From JAGVSR01 sp963742405 (GTDB taxonomy: Bacteria; Pseudomonadota; Alphaproteobacteria; Rhizobiales; Hyphomicrobiaceae): a stretch of 64,000 bases of DNA. Position numbers and translations under genes: made by a program. Shown here piece by piece: positions 18,220 through 26,465 of this stretch. Location of the stretch: assembly GCA_963742405.1 (NCBI GenBank), contig CAVUMB010000005.1, positions 434,001 to 498,000 on the forward strand, read 5' to 3'. The notes under the pieces were generated by a model. It was given only the letters and a program-made list of their open reading frames with translations, did no database searches and was not told where the DNA came from. Positions within the stretch are counted from its first letter, which is position 1. Each line of letters begins with the position of its first letter.

Positions 18220-19773
18220 ATGTCCGCCGCACTTGAGATCACCTTCGCGCCGTTGAGCGCGCCGCTGGAACAGACGGCGCTCGTATTCTCCGGCAGCGAA
18301 CTGACGCTGGCCGATAGCGTCAAGGCACTGAACCAGAAAACCGGTGGCCAACTGCTCAAGGCCGCCGACGCTTCGCAGTTTCGCGGCAAAGCCAAATCTT
18401 CGTTCGAGCTTCTGGCGCCCGCCAAACTCGACGTTGATCGTCTGATCGTGGCCGGAGCCGGCAAGACGGCTCACAACACCGACACCGATTGGGCCAATCT
18501 TGGCGGCTTCGCTTACGCCCAGATCGTCTTGCGCAAAACTCCGCAAGCCAGCCTTCTGGCAGACTTTGAAGAAACCGGCAGCACCAAGCCCGCCGACGTT
18601 GCCGCTCAGTTAGCCTTCGGTGTCCTGCTGCGCCACTACACTTTTACGAAGTATAAAACCAAGAAAAACGGCGGCGATGAAGGCGCCGTGCCGGCCGACG
18701 GAACCGAAGCACCCGCGCCTCAATCCGATGGGCTGCAAAAGCTTGTCATTCTGACCGCCGATCCCGAAAAGGCCCGCGCCCATTTCCTGCGCCAGCAAGC
18801 AGTGGCCAACGGCATCATGATCGCCCGCGACTTGGTCAACGAGCCCGCCAACGCATTAGGACCGGTCGAATTCGCCGATCGCGTCAAGGAATTGGAACGT
18901 GTCGGTCTCGACGTTGAAATTCTCGATGTCGATGCGCTTTCAGCGCTTAAAATGAACACGCTGCTGGCTGTCGGCCAGGGCAGCACGCGCCCATCTCGCG
19001 TTGCAATCATGCACTGGAATGGCGCCAAGTCGAAACGCGCCAAGCCTGTCTGCTTTGTCGGCAAGGGTGTCGTCTTCGATACCGGCGGCTATTCGATCAA
19101 ACCCGCCGGCGGCATGGAAGATATGAAGGGCGACATGGGCGGCGCGGCGGCCGTTGTCGGCCTCATGTCGGCGCTCGCCGAGCGCAAGGCGAACGTCAAC
19201 GCCGTTGGCATCATCGGTCTCGTCGAGAATATGGTGTCGGGCAATGCCACCCGTCCTGGCGATATTGTTACCTCCATGTCCGGCCAGACCATTGAGATCC
19301 TCAACACCGACGCTGAAGGCCGCCTGGTCCTGGCCGACGTGCTCTGGTACGCTCAGGAGCGCTACAAGCCCAAGCTGATCGTCGATCTCGCCACGCTGAC
19401 CGGGGCCATCATGATTGCGCTCGGCAAGGAATATGCGGGCCTCTTTGTCAACGACGACCGCCTCGCCAACGATCTTTTGGCGGCCTCCAAGGCGACCGGA
19501 GAAAAGCTCTGGCGCATGCCGCTCGACAAAGCCTTCCACCGCATGATCGACGGCAAGACCGCCGACATCAAGAACATCGGCGGACGCTGGGCCGGGTCAT
19601 GCACGGCCGCGGCCTTCCTGGAGCGCTTCATCAAGGACACGCCTTGGGCCCATCTCGACGTCGCAGGCACGGCGATGGATTCGGGCCGCTCGGACATCAA
19701 CACCAGCTGGGGTTCGGGTTGGGGCGTCCGCCTGCTCGATCGCTTTGTCGCCGACCATCACGAGAAGGGCTAG
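18220..19773 (+). CDS. pepA: Leucyl aminopeptidase (M17 family)
   Basis: Cytosolic two-metal exopeptidase that removes N-terminal residues; E. coli PepA also binds DNA. The 517-residue product has the M17 signature NTDAEGRLVLADVL (about residue 362), metal ligands in FVGKGVVFDTGGYSIKPAGG and DMKGDMGGAAAV, and DLATLTGAIMIALG. An Ala/Glu-rich insertion near residues 150-165 (KTKKNGGDEGAVPADG) is common in Rhizobiales. A strong GC stem follows the stop. Confidence 0.95.
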   Translation: MSAALEITFAPLSAPLEQTALVFSGSELTLADSVKALNQKTGGQLLKAADASQFRGKAKSSFELLAPAKLDVDRLIVAGAGKTAHNTDTDWANLGGFAYAQIVLRKTPQASLLADFEETGSTKPADVAAQLAFGVLLRHYTFTKYKTKKNGGDEGAVPADGTEAPAPQSDGLQKLVILTADPEKARAHFLRQQAVANGIMIARDLVNEPANALGPVEFADRVKELERVGLDVEILDVDALSALKMNTLLAVGQGSTRPSRVAIMHWNGAKSKRAKPVCFVGKGVVFDTGGYSIKPAGGMEDMKGDMGGAAAVVGLMSALAERKANVNAVGIIGLVENMVSGNATRPGDIVTSMSGQTIEILNTDAEGRLVLADVLWYAQERYKPKLIVDLATLTGAIMIALGKEYAGLFVNDDRLANDLLAASKATGEKLWRMPLDKAFHRMIDGKTADIKNIGGRWAGSCTAAAFLERFIKDTPWAHLDVAGTAMDSGRSDINTSWGSGWGVRLLDRFVADHHEKG

Positions 19774-19780
19774 GCCGGCG

Positions 19781-19811
19781 GGCCCGGCGAACCCAATAGC
19801 CTCGCCGGGCC
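19781..19811 (+). terminator. Strong GC hairpin after pepA
   Basis: A perfect 10-base inverted repeat (GGCCCGGCGA 19781-19790, TCGCCGGGCC 19802-19811) with an 11-base loop starts eight bases after the pepA stop. It lacks a T-run, so it may end transcription only partly or protect the 3' end. It also lies downstream of the convergent membrane-protein gene and could act on both strands. Confidence 0.6.
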
Positions 19812-19916
19812 ACAGTTATAACCAACTGAACTATTGAGCACCCCTCCTCATTACTTTCCATAATATATATTATGCGAATGACAAGCTGCCGGTCCAGCGT
19901 TGCGCCGCTTGCGCCC

Positions 19917-20657
19917 CTACAGCGGCTCAGCGCGCCGCACGATGCCGGCGATGATCGCCGCGTACAGCGAAGCGACAAACCCTGCCAGCACATTGACGCT
20001 GAGTATGATGCCCAGCGCCCGCGCCCACACCGTCGGCAGATAAACGGATAGAAGCGTCACCACGAAATCGTCGAAGGCCTGCTTCAGCCGGAAGAACAAT
20101 TCGCTCGTCTGCTCCACCGTCGGGATCTTTGGCATCTCCCACACGATCGTCCAGCCGATGTCACTCACCGTCGGCGATGGCACCAGCCCGTAAACCGCAA
20201 GAAATGCGATAATCGCCGAGAACAGCAATCCAAGCGGCGGACCGAGCCGGAAGAAGCCCCACCTCTCTGGCCGCGCGTCGAGCCGGATCGCCAGCCACCT
20301 GAGCAGCCCCGCGCCCGCATAGATGGTGAGGCCGAACGCGACGGCCACCCAGAACAGCCGCCCCTGATCCGTGCCGGAGAATGTGAACAGCGCCGCGACA
20401 CCTGCCAGGAGCCCCTTGAACAGCGCCTCGCCGAAACCGACGATCGGCACGAAAAGCCCGCGCAGCGAATTCTGCGGTCCGAAATAGAACGGCAGTTCGT
20501 TTCTCAGTCGCAGCACTTCGAGCCTCAGTCCGAGGCTAAACGCCAGCGCTCCGGTCACCGCCGCAAAGATGAGGGGATAGTTCAAACCAAACCACGCCAG
20601 AGCCACGCACGCCGCGATCTCGAACACAATGAGCAGCAGGTTCAAGATCACGCGCAT
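19917..20657 (-). CDS. Predicted multi-spanning membrane protein, unknown function
   Basis: A 246-residue, strongly hydrophobic protein that I do not recognise. It starts MRVILNLLLIVFEIAACVAL at the ATG at 20657; the frame is open to 20777 but the extra residues are cysteine-rich and unlike a coding N-terminus. About six membrane segments can be seen, with a polar loop near VSDIGWTIVWEMPKIPTVEQ and a C-terminal helix pair ending AAIIAGIVRRAEPL. It converges on pepA and stands back to back with a small membrane-protein gene at 20839. Confidence 0.65.
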   Translation of the reverse strand: MRVILNLLLIVFEIAACVALAWFGLNYPLIFAAVTGALAFSLGLRLEVLRLRNELPFYFGPQNSLRGLFVPIVGFGEALFKGLLAGVAALFTFSGTDQGRLFWVAVAFGLTIYAGAGLLRWLAIRLDARPERWGFFRLGPPLGLLFSAIIAFLAVYGLVPSPTVSDIGWTIVWEMPKIPTVEQTSELFFRLKQAFDDFVVTLLSVYLPTVWARALGIILSVNVLAGFVASLYAAIIAGIVRRAEPL

Positions 20658-20838
20658 GACACTGTCGTCGCCCCCACAGCAGGCCCCTCGCCCCGCGCCA
20701 CAATAGACGTCGCGTACTCGGGCGCAAAGCTCCTCCGCCAGCCCCGGCCTTGCGCATAACCCGTTCTGCCGGACCACAACCCTTGACCCGGCTGCCGCGA
20801 ACGCGCTTCTTTCATGTCATTCTGCCGGAGAAGCAATC

Positions 20839-21042
20839 ATGCGGACAGTCACACGCGTCGTCATCGGTCTCGCTGTCGGTTACGTGTGTGGCGCGGCCCT
20901 CGGGTATGGCGGGACGCAAGCCTTTTCTGGCAACGTTCACGACAAGGAATTGGAAGCCGTCATGACTGCCGCCTTCGCCACCGGCCCACTCGGTGCAGCC
21001 CTCGGCGTTGCCGCCGCCCTCTTCTTCGCTCGCCGGCGCTAG
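20839..21042 (+). CDS. Small hydrophobic membrane protein (67 residues)
   Basis: Short ORF with a clear GGAG ribosome binding site eight bases before its ATG. The product MRTVTRVVIGLAVGYVCGAA has two glycine/alanine-rich membrane helices (about residues 5-27 and 42-63) joined by a short polar loop (SGNVHDKELEAV), and ends in a basic ARRR tail. No homologous family is recognised. Codon use resembles neighbouring genes. Confidence 0.55.
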   Translation: MRTVTRVVIGLAVGYVCGAALGYGGTQAFSGNVHDKELEAVMTAAFATGPLGAALGVAAALFFARRR

Positions 21043-21138
21043 ACTGTCAGCCCGCAGCGGCCCTGCTGCACCCTGTTGTTCACAACCGCCAGGCAACAGC
21101 ACAATGCCAAAGGCAATGCCAAAGCCAAAGCCAAAGCT

Positions 21139-21702
21139 CTAGCTCACCGGCTTGTCGCTCGCCTTGCAAATGGCGTCACCGACGCGGGTCAAGGCGGTGT
21201 GGAACGGAAACGAGCGGCGGAACATGCGGAACTCCGGCCCCGTATCACCAACGATTTCAAGGACGGCCGGGCGGCCTTCTTCGGCAGGCTCCAACTGCGC
21301 CTCGATGATGTAGCCCTGCGTGTCTTTGCCCAGCGAGAGCTTGCCCTCAAAAGCGTTGCGGCGCTGTTGATCCTTATGGCCGCTAAGCTGCATAAGCGTG
21401 TCGGCGCAGGCGTTGGCCTTGTCGACTTCGATCCCGCACCATCCCCCCACGCACGGCACGATATCGAGGACGAGCTTGCAGTCATCACCATCGCAGCGCG
21501 ATGAATCGTTGCGCACCGCGTACGGCGTTCCACTCCAGCGGCCCGCCAACACGGCAGCATTCAGCCCCGCCACAAGGACCGCGTCACCATTTTTCGGCAA
21601 CTCTCCGGCCATCACGCTCGTTGTCGCCAGCACCGCCGCAGTGACGCCACACAGCCCGCCGACGATCGCGCCGACCATGCCGACAACGACGCGCCAGGCC
21701 AT
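21139..21702 (-). CDS. Cysteine-containing secreted protein, unknown function
   Basis: A 187-residue protein with a probable signal peptide or anchor (WRVVVGMVGAIVGGLCGVTA, cut near VMAGE). The mature part has several Cys that could form disulfides (SSRCDGDDCKLVL, VPCVGGWCGIEVDKANACAD, and one near the end). No family recognised. The ATG at 21702 is the best start, though the frame is open to 21882 and an ATG at 21720 is possible. The chosen start overlaps the start codon of the divergent DUF2306 gene. Confidence 0.6.
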   Translation of the reverse strand: MAWRVVVGMVGAIVGGLCGVTAAVLATTSVMAGELPKNGDAVLVAGLNAAVLAGRWSGTPYAVRNDSSRCDGDDCKLVLDIVPCVGGWCGIEVDKANACADTLMQLSGHKDQQRRNAFEGKLSLGKDTQGYIIEAQLEPAEEGRPAVLEIVGDTGPEFRMFRRSFPFHTALTRVGDAICKASDKPVS

Positions 21703-22366
21703 GACACCAGTACCTGCCATCGCCGCTCCGCGCCTGCCGCTCGCCGCGCGCGCCGCCCTTGCGCTTGGTCTCGCCTTGTCGCTGATCGTCGCCCTAGTGG
21801 CGCTGGGATCGGGATCAGGTCTCATCGCGCTTCCTTTCGAGATGTCGCTGGTCGACCGGCGCCTGCCGGTCGTCTTCCGCATTCACATGCTGGCGTCGGC
21901 GATCGTTCTGGTTCTCTTGCCCGTGGCGCTCGCCTTGCGTTTTCACCCACAGCTTCATCGCAAGATCGGGTGGACGTTGGGCGCTTTCGTGGTGGCAGGA
22001 GGGCTGACGGCGCTGCCCGTTGCCATATTCAGCTACTCATCGTTGCCTGCCCGAGCCGGCTTTTTCGTGCAGGGACTGGTGTGGCTTTGGCTGTTCTGCG
22101 CAGCGGTGGTTGCGATCCGCAGCGGCAATCGCGCCCGCCACGCCCACTTCATGCTCGCCATGGCAGCGGTCACGACGGGCGCAGTCTGGTTTCGCGTCCT
22201 GACCGGCTCCGCGATCCTCTTCGGACTGCCGTTCGAGCCGATCTACGCTGCCTCCGCATGGGTTGCCTGGCTCGTCCCGCTGGCGCTGGTGTTGCGCAAC
22301 GACCGACGTCTCGATCGCTGGGCGTTCCGCATCCCGCCTCTCGCCCCGGCGCGATCGATCGGCTAG
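21701..22366 (+). CDS. DUF2306 domain membrane protein
   Basis: A 221-residue protein with about seven membrane segments. RIHMLASAIVLVLLPVALAL, HPQLHRKIGWTLGAFVVAGG and ARHAHFMLAMAAVTTGAVWF match the DUF2306 family, bacterial membrane proteins of unknown role with conserved histidines in helices. The ATG at 21701 gives a normal start just before the first helix; the earlier open frame runs antisense through the secreted-protein gene. It is followed 9 bases later by mazG. Confidence 0.7.
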   Translation: MTPVPAIAAPRLPLAARAALALGLALSLIVALVALGSGSGLIALPFEMSLVDRRLPVVFRIHMLASAIVLVLLPVALALRFHPQLHRKIGWTLGAFVVAGGLTALPVAIFSYSSLPARAGFFVQGLVWLWLFCAAVVAIRSGNRARHAHFMLAMAAVTTGAVWFRVLTGSAILFGLPFEPIYAASAWVAWLVPLALVLRNDRRLDRWAFRIPPLAPARSIG

Positions 22367-22375
22367 AACGCCGCC

Positions 22376-23353
22376 ATGACAAAGCCCGACACCAAATCCG
22401 CCGCCGATGCGCTACAGCGGCTTATCGCAATCATGGCCGCTCTGCGAACGCCTGGCACGGGCTGCCCGTGGGACCTCGCACAGACATTCGAAACCATTGC
22501 GCCCTACACCATCGAAGAAGCCTACGAAGTTGCCGACGCCATACAGCGCCGCGATCTGGCGGACCTCAAGGACGAACTCGGCGATCTCCTGCTCCAGGTC
22601 GTCTACCACGCGCGCATGGCCGAGGAGGTCAACGCATTCGGTTTCGTCGACGTCGCCGAGGCCGTCAACGCCAAGATGATCCGCCGCCACCCGCACGTCT
22701 TCGGCACGGATGAGGAACGCGCCGCAGGCGCTCAACCAGACTTCTGGTCTCGGATCAAGGCTGAGGAACGCGCTGCCAAGGCCGAAGAGCGCGCGCAACA
22801 TTCTTCACCTGGCCTCCATGTCCCCAGCGCACATGGATCGTCACTTCTGGCCAGCGTTCCCGCCACGATGCCGGCGCTCACCCGCGCCATCAAGTTGCAG
22901 GACAAAGCAGCCAGCGTCGGATTCGACTGGCCCGACCTCGCCCCCGTCCTCGCCAAGCTGAAAGAAGAGGTCGCCGAACTGGAAGAAGCACTTTTGGGTG
23001 CCGTTTCCAACTCCCCTTCGGGGAGCCGGCCGGAAACGGCCAACAATGATGGGATCGCGGACGCGGCCAAGCAACCTCACGCCGCGTCCGGCCGGCTCCC
23101 CGCCGGGGAGTCGGACGCGGCCAAGCAGCAAGAAGAACTCGGCGACATTCTCTTCGTGCTAGCCAATGTTGCGCGGCATCTGAAGCTTGATCCCGAAACC
23201 GCACTGCGCAAGGCGAATGAGAAATTCACCCGCCGCTTCGCCTACATTGAGCAGCGGCTTGCCGAGCAAGGCAAAACTTGCGAGCAGTCCTCGCTCGAAG
23301 AAATGGATGCGCTGTGGGATGAAATCCGCGCCGAAGACAAGAGGCAGCGCTAA
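22376..23353 (+). CDS. mazG: Nucleoside triphosphate pyrophosphohydrolase MazG with in-frame repeat insertion
   Basis: House-cleaning enzyme that hydrolyses (d)NTPs to monophosphates and pyrophosphate. The 325-residue product has two MazG domains. The first has CPWDLAQTFETIAPYTIEEA, EAYEVADA and the Mg-binding ELGDLLLQVVYHARMAE; the second has KLKEEVAELEEAL and EELGDILFVLANVARHL. Family members are about 260-280 residues. The excess lies in an insertion between the two halves of the second domain (codons within 23001-23127, made of two inverted palindromes) and a shorter one near 22795-22850. The frame stays open, so the enzyme may still fold. The 3' end overlaps the convergent monooxygenase gene by four bases. 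Confidence 0.92.
   Translation: MTKPDTKSAADALQRLIAIMAALRTPGTGCPWDLAQTFETIAPYTIEEAYEVADAIQRRDLADLKDELGDLLLQVVYHARMAEEVNAFGFVDVAEAVNAKMIRRHPHVFGTDEERAAGAQPDFWSRIKAEERAAKAEERAQHSSPGLHVPSAHGSSLLASVPATMPALTRAIKLQDKAASVGFDWPDLAPVLAKLKEEVAELEEALLGAVSNSPSGSRPETANNDGIADAAKQPHAASGRLPAGESDAAKQQEELGDILFVLANVARHLKLDPETALRKANEKFTRRFAYIEQRLAEQGKTCEQSSLEEMDALWDEIRAEDKRQR
23001..23127. repeat. Pair of inverted palindromes (REPIN-like) inside mazG
   Basis: Two hairpin units, 23001-23039 and 23083-23119, lie in opposite orientation. Bases 23011-23033 match the reverse complement of 23088-23110 at 21 of 23 positions. Each unit is itself a palindrome with outer arms CCGTTTCC/GGAAACGG and CGCGTCC/GGACGCG. A 16-base direct repeat, CGGACGCGGCCAAGCA, occurs at 23058-23073 and 23112-23127. 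The arrangement is that of REP pairs (REPINs) or palindromic coding insertions, and it leaves the mazG frame open. Confidence 0.75.
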
Positions 23354-24570
23354 TTAGCGCGATGACCAACCCGCGCGACATGCTCAGGCCGCACACCCAG
23401 CCCGATCAGCCGCGCAGGAAAGCGCGCCAGCCAAGGCACCTCTCCGATGAGACGCAAGAACAGCGGCGGGGCTATCTTGTCCTCGGCAGCCAACGTGGGT
23501 GCGATGATCGAATCCTGCATCGTAAGTTGCAGCCGCTGTGTCATTTTCGTGGGCCATTCCCGCCGCGCCTGCACAGCGGCAAGATCGGTATCGCTGAGTT
23601 GATCATGAAGCAGGGGTTGAGAAAGAATGTTTGCGGCAGCGACCGCGTCCTGCACCGCCAGGTTGACACCGACGCCGCCAACCGGGCTCATCGCATGCGC
23701 GGCATCGCCGATGCACAGGAAGCCGGTCCGCCACCACGTCGTCAAGCGATCGACCTGAACGGTGAGGAGTTTCACCTCGTCGAACGCTCTAATCGACTGC
23801 GCGCGTTCGGGCTCGAAGGGCAGCAACGCGCCGACTGAAGTCTGAAATGCGCCGAGCCCGGCATTGCGAACCGCGTCGTTGGCCCCCTTAGGAATGACAA
23901 ACGCGCACTGCCAATAATCGCCGCGGTTGAGCATGACGAAGACCCGGCCCACATCGAAACGAGCCTGCGTTTCCGCAGTGTCGGAAGCCAGACGCGGAAG
24001 GCGGAACCACAGGACGTCCATAGGGGCCCCGAAGTTTTCGCTTTCCAGCCCGGCTGCTGAGCGCAGTACGGACGTCCGGCCATCCGCTGCCACAGTGAGA
24101 TCGGCGCGCAAGACCATTTGGTCATCTTTGTAGCGCGCCCTGACCCCGCAAATACGGTCGTCCTCGACGATGAGATCCTCGGCTTCAGTCTGCATCAACA
24201 GCGTGAAACCGGGATAAGCCGCACCCTTGCGCGCCAGAAAGTTCAGAAAATCCCATTGCGGCATCATTGCAATGAACGGAGCCGCAACCGGAAGATGCGA
24301 AAAATCCGCCAGCATGATCGGCGTCTCGCCGAAATGTGCCGTCAGCCGCCTAACGGGCTCATGTGGAAGCTGTAGAAAATCATCGAGCCAACCGAGCTCA
24401 TGCAGGATTTGCATCGTCGAAGGGTGAATCGTATCGCCGCGAAAATCGCGCAGAAAGTCGGCATGCTTCTCAAGGACTGTCGCAGTAACGCCTGCTCGCG
24501 CCAACAGAACGCCGAGCATGAGCCCAGCGGGTCCACCGCCGGCAATTGCAACTTGGCACGCTTGTTCCAT
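23350..24570 (-). CDS. FAD-dependent aromatic-ring monooxygenase family protein
   Basis: A 406-residue flavoprotein of the p-hydroxybenzoate hydroxylase/UbiH fold. It shows the N-terminal dinucleotide motif VAIAGGGPAGLMLGVLLARA, the DG motif in TVAADGRTSVLRSAAG (about residue 165) and the second FAD motif FLCIGDAAHAMSPVGGVGVN (about 290). The RGDTIHPSTMQILHELG stretch is shared with kynurenine- and aromatic-type monooxygenases. Substrate is not evident; ubiquinone-type hydroxylation or aromatic degradation are both possible. It lies between convergent mazG and upstream hflX, 9 bases after the hflX stop on the same strand. Confidence 0.82.
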   Translation of the reverse strand: MEQACQVAIAGGGPAGLMLGVLLARAGVTATVLEKHADFLRDFRGDTIHPSTMQILHELGWLDDFLQLPHEPVRRLTAHFGETPIMLADFSHLPVAAPFIAMMPQWDFLNFLARKGAAYPGFTLLMQTEAEDLIVEDDRICGVRARYKDDQMVLRADLTVAADGRTSVLRSAAGLESENFGAPMDVLWFRLPRLASDTAETQARFDVGRVFVMLNRGDYWQCAFVIPKGANDAVRNAGLGAFQTSVGALLPFEPERAQSIRAFDEVKLLTVQVDRLTTWWRTGFLCIGDAAHAMSPVGGVGVNLAVQDAVAAANILSQPLLHDQLSDTDLAAVQARREWPTKMTQRLQLTMQDSIIAPTLAAEDKIAPPLFLRLIGEVPWLARFPARLIGLGVRPEHVARVGHRAN

Positions 24571-24579
24571 CGCCGGATG

Positions 24580-25983
24580 CTACCCTTGACGACTGCCCTT
24601 TCTCAATTGCGCGTCGAGACGGGCGCGATTTTCCGGCGTGGTCCGCAGCGTCAGGTGCAGCGCCCCGGTTTCATCGTCCGTCGTTCGTGTCAGCACGTCC
24701 GTGTTTTCATAGGTCCAGGCGATCAGCCGGCCGTCATGGGCAGGAATTATGACATCGAGAATTTCGTCGCTGGCGCCAAGCCGCGCATCAATGGCTTCCA
24801 GAAGATCGGCAATCCCCTCGCCGCTGACGGCGGAGACAAGTGAAGGACGCCGCTCCTGGAACCGCGCCATGTTGCGAGCCTCATCGCGCGTCGACACCGC
24901 CAGAAGATCAATCTTGTTCCAGACCTCCAGGATGTGACTGTGGGCCGGCACGGTATCGATGCCCAGATCACCCAACACGCCTTCGACATCGGCGGCCTGC
25001 GCATCCGTTTCCGGATGTGAAATGTCGCGCACGTGCAAAATGAGATCGGCTTCGATGACCTCTTCCAACGTGGCGCGGAATGCCGCCACGAGCATCGTCG
25101 GCAGCGACGAGATGAACCCGACCGTGTCGGAGAGAATGATCCGCCGGCCCGATCGCAGCCGCACCTCGCGCATGGTCGGATCGAGCGTCGCGAACACCTG
25201 ATCCTTGGCCAGGACCGTCGCACCCGTCACGAGATTAAACAGCGTCGATTTGCCGGCGTTGGTGTAACCGACGATTGCCACGATCGGATACGGCACCTTG
25301 CGGCGGCCCGCCCGATGCAGCTCGCGCGTCTTGACGACGTGCGTCAGTTCTTTCTTGATCGATAAAATACGCGCCTCGAGAATTCGACGGTCGAGTTCGA
25401 GCTGCGCTTCACCAGGCCCGCCAAGGAAACCACCGCCGCCACGTTGGCGCTCCAAGTGGGTCCAGGCTCGCACCAAACGTCCTTTTTGGTACGTCAGATG
25501 CGCGAGTTCGACTTGTAGCCGCCCCTCGCGGGTTCGCGCACGCCGTCCGAAAATTTCGAGAATAAGCCCGGTGCGGTCGAGCACTTTCGCATTCCAGGCC
25601 TTCTCCAGATTGCTCTGCTGCACGGGCGTGATTGCATGATCGACGATGACCAGACCAGCCTCGGTTTGCGTGACGAGTTGACCGATCTCTTCGACTTTCC
25701 CTTTGCCAAACAGCGTTGCCGGTCGCGGTGTCGCGATCGAAACAATCCTCGCGTCCGCGATCTCCAGATCGATCGCTTCAGCCAGACCCGTCGCCTCCGT
25801 CAATCGGTCCTGCGCCGAATGCGTGACCACCGCAGCACCGCGACTGTCGCGCGTGGCCTCATCCGCCGAACCGCGTTGCAGAACCGGAACGATGACGATC
25901 GCGCGGCCGGTCGTGACGCGCAGCACATCACTGCCCGGCTTGGAAACGCCGCCGGACTCGTCAAGATTGTCGTCGGTTGTCAA
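24580..25983 (-). CDS. hflX: GTPase HflX
   Basis: Ribosome-associated GTPase that can split stalled or heat-damaged 70S ribosomes. The 467-residue product has the HflX-specific N-domain (TLFGKGKVEEIGQLV, GLVIVDHAITPVQQSNLEKA), the GRLQVELAHLTYQKGRLVRA helix, GGPGEAQLELDRR, then the G domain: G1 GYTNAGKST, G3 DTVGF, G4 NKID. The only start after the in-frame stop near 26015 is a TTG at 25983; a GTG about 20 codons later is the alternative. It follows hfq by 46 bases, a common pairing. Confidence 0.94.
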   Translation of the reverse strand: MTTDDNLDESGGVSKPGSDVLRVTTGRAIVIVPVLQRGSADEATRDSRGAAVVTHSAQDRLTEATGLAEAIDLEIADARIVSIATPRPATLFGKGKVEEIGQLVTQTEAGLVIVDHAITPVQQSNLEKAWNAKVLDRTGLILEIFGRRARTREGRLQVELAHLTYQKGRLVRAWTHLERQRGGGGFLGGPGEAQLELDRRILEARILSIKKELTHVVKTRELHRAGRRKVPYPIVAIVGYTNAGKSTLFNLVTGATVLAKDQVFATLDPTMREVRLRSGRRIILSDTVGFISSLPTMLVAAFRATLEEVIEADLILHVRDISHPETDAQAADVEGVLGDLGIDTVPAHSHILEVWNKIDLLAVSTRDEARNMARFQERRPSLVSAVSGEGIADLLEAIDARLGASDEILDVIIPAHDGRLIAWTYENTDVLTRTTDDETGALHLTLRTTPENRARLDAQLRKGSRQG

Positions 25984-26029
25984 CTTGTCGATAGCGGGTG
26001 CCGTTCAAGCTTGCGCGCAGGAGGCCACC

Positions 26030-26278
26030 TCAAGCCTCGTCGCCGCCTTCGCCGTCCATGAGGTTGACGGGAGCGCCGGGCATGATGGTAGAGATGGCAT
26101 GCTTATAGACCAGCTGCGAGTGGCCGTCACGGCGAAGCAGCACACAAAAACTGTCGAACCAGGTCACGATGCCCTGAAGCTTAACGCCGTTAATGAGGAA
26201 AATAGTAAGCGGAACTTTCTGCTTTCGGACATGATTGAGGAACGTGTCCTGAAGGCTGGGCGTACGGTCGGCGGCCAT
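26030..26278 (-). CDS. hfq: RNA chaperone Hfq
   Basis: Hexameric Sm-like protein that pairs small RNAs with mRNAs; in alphaproteobacteria it affects nif expression and stress responses. The 82-residue product has the Sm1 block SLQDTFLNHVRKQKVPLTIF-LINGVKLQG, the FDSF motif and the Sm2 sequence LVYKHAISTI. The start codon is preceded by a purine-rich GGAAAG in an unusually AT-rich leader of about 190 bases (26279-26465), which probably holds its promoter and shows two small hairpins. Confidence 0.97.
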   Translation of the reverse strand: MAADRTPSLQDTFLNHVRKQKVPLTIFLINGVKLQGIVTWFDSFCVLLRRDGHSQLVYKHAISTIMPGAPVNLMDGEGGDEA

Positions 26279-26465
26279 TTTGTTTTTCTTTCCGAGTCTA
26301 AATGTCGGTTTTCATTCACGTCTACGCCGAAGGCGAACAATCAGTTTCACTGCCCGAAATTGGGCAACCAAACATGTGATCATTTTAACGGCTTATGTTA
26401 GCAGTTGCAGCAAAAATGCGGGGTCGTTGTGGGGTAAGTCAGCGCAGACGGCGGTGAAAAGATAT

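Noticed and set aside
21100..21140. Short GCCAAAG tandem repeat
   Set aside because: Only about four imperfect units, next to a gene end; no array structure and no spacers, so not CRISPR.
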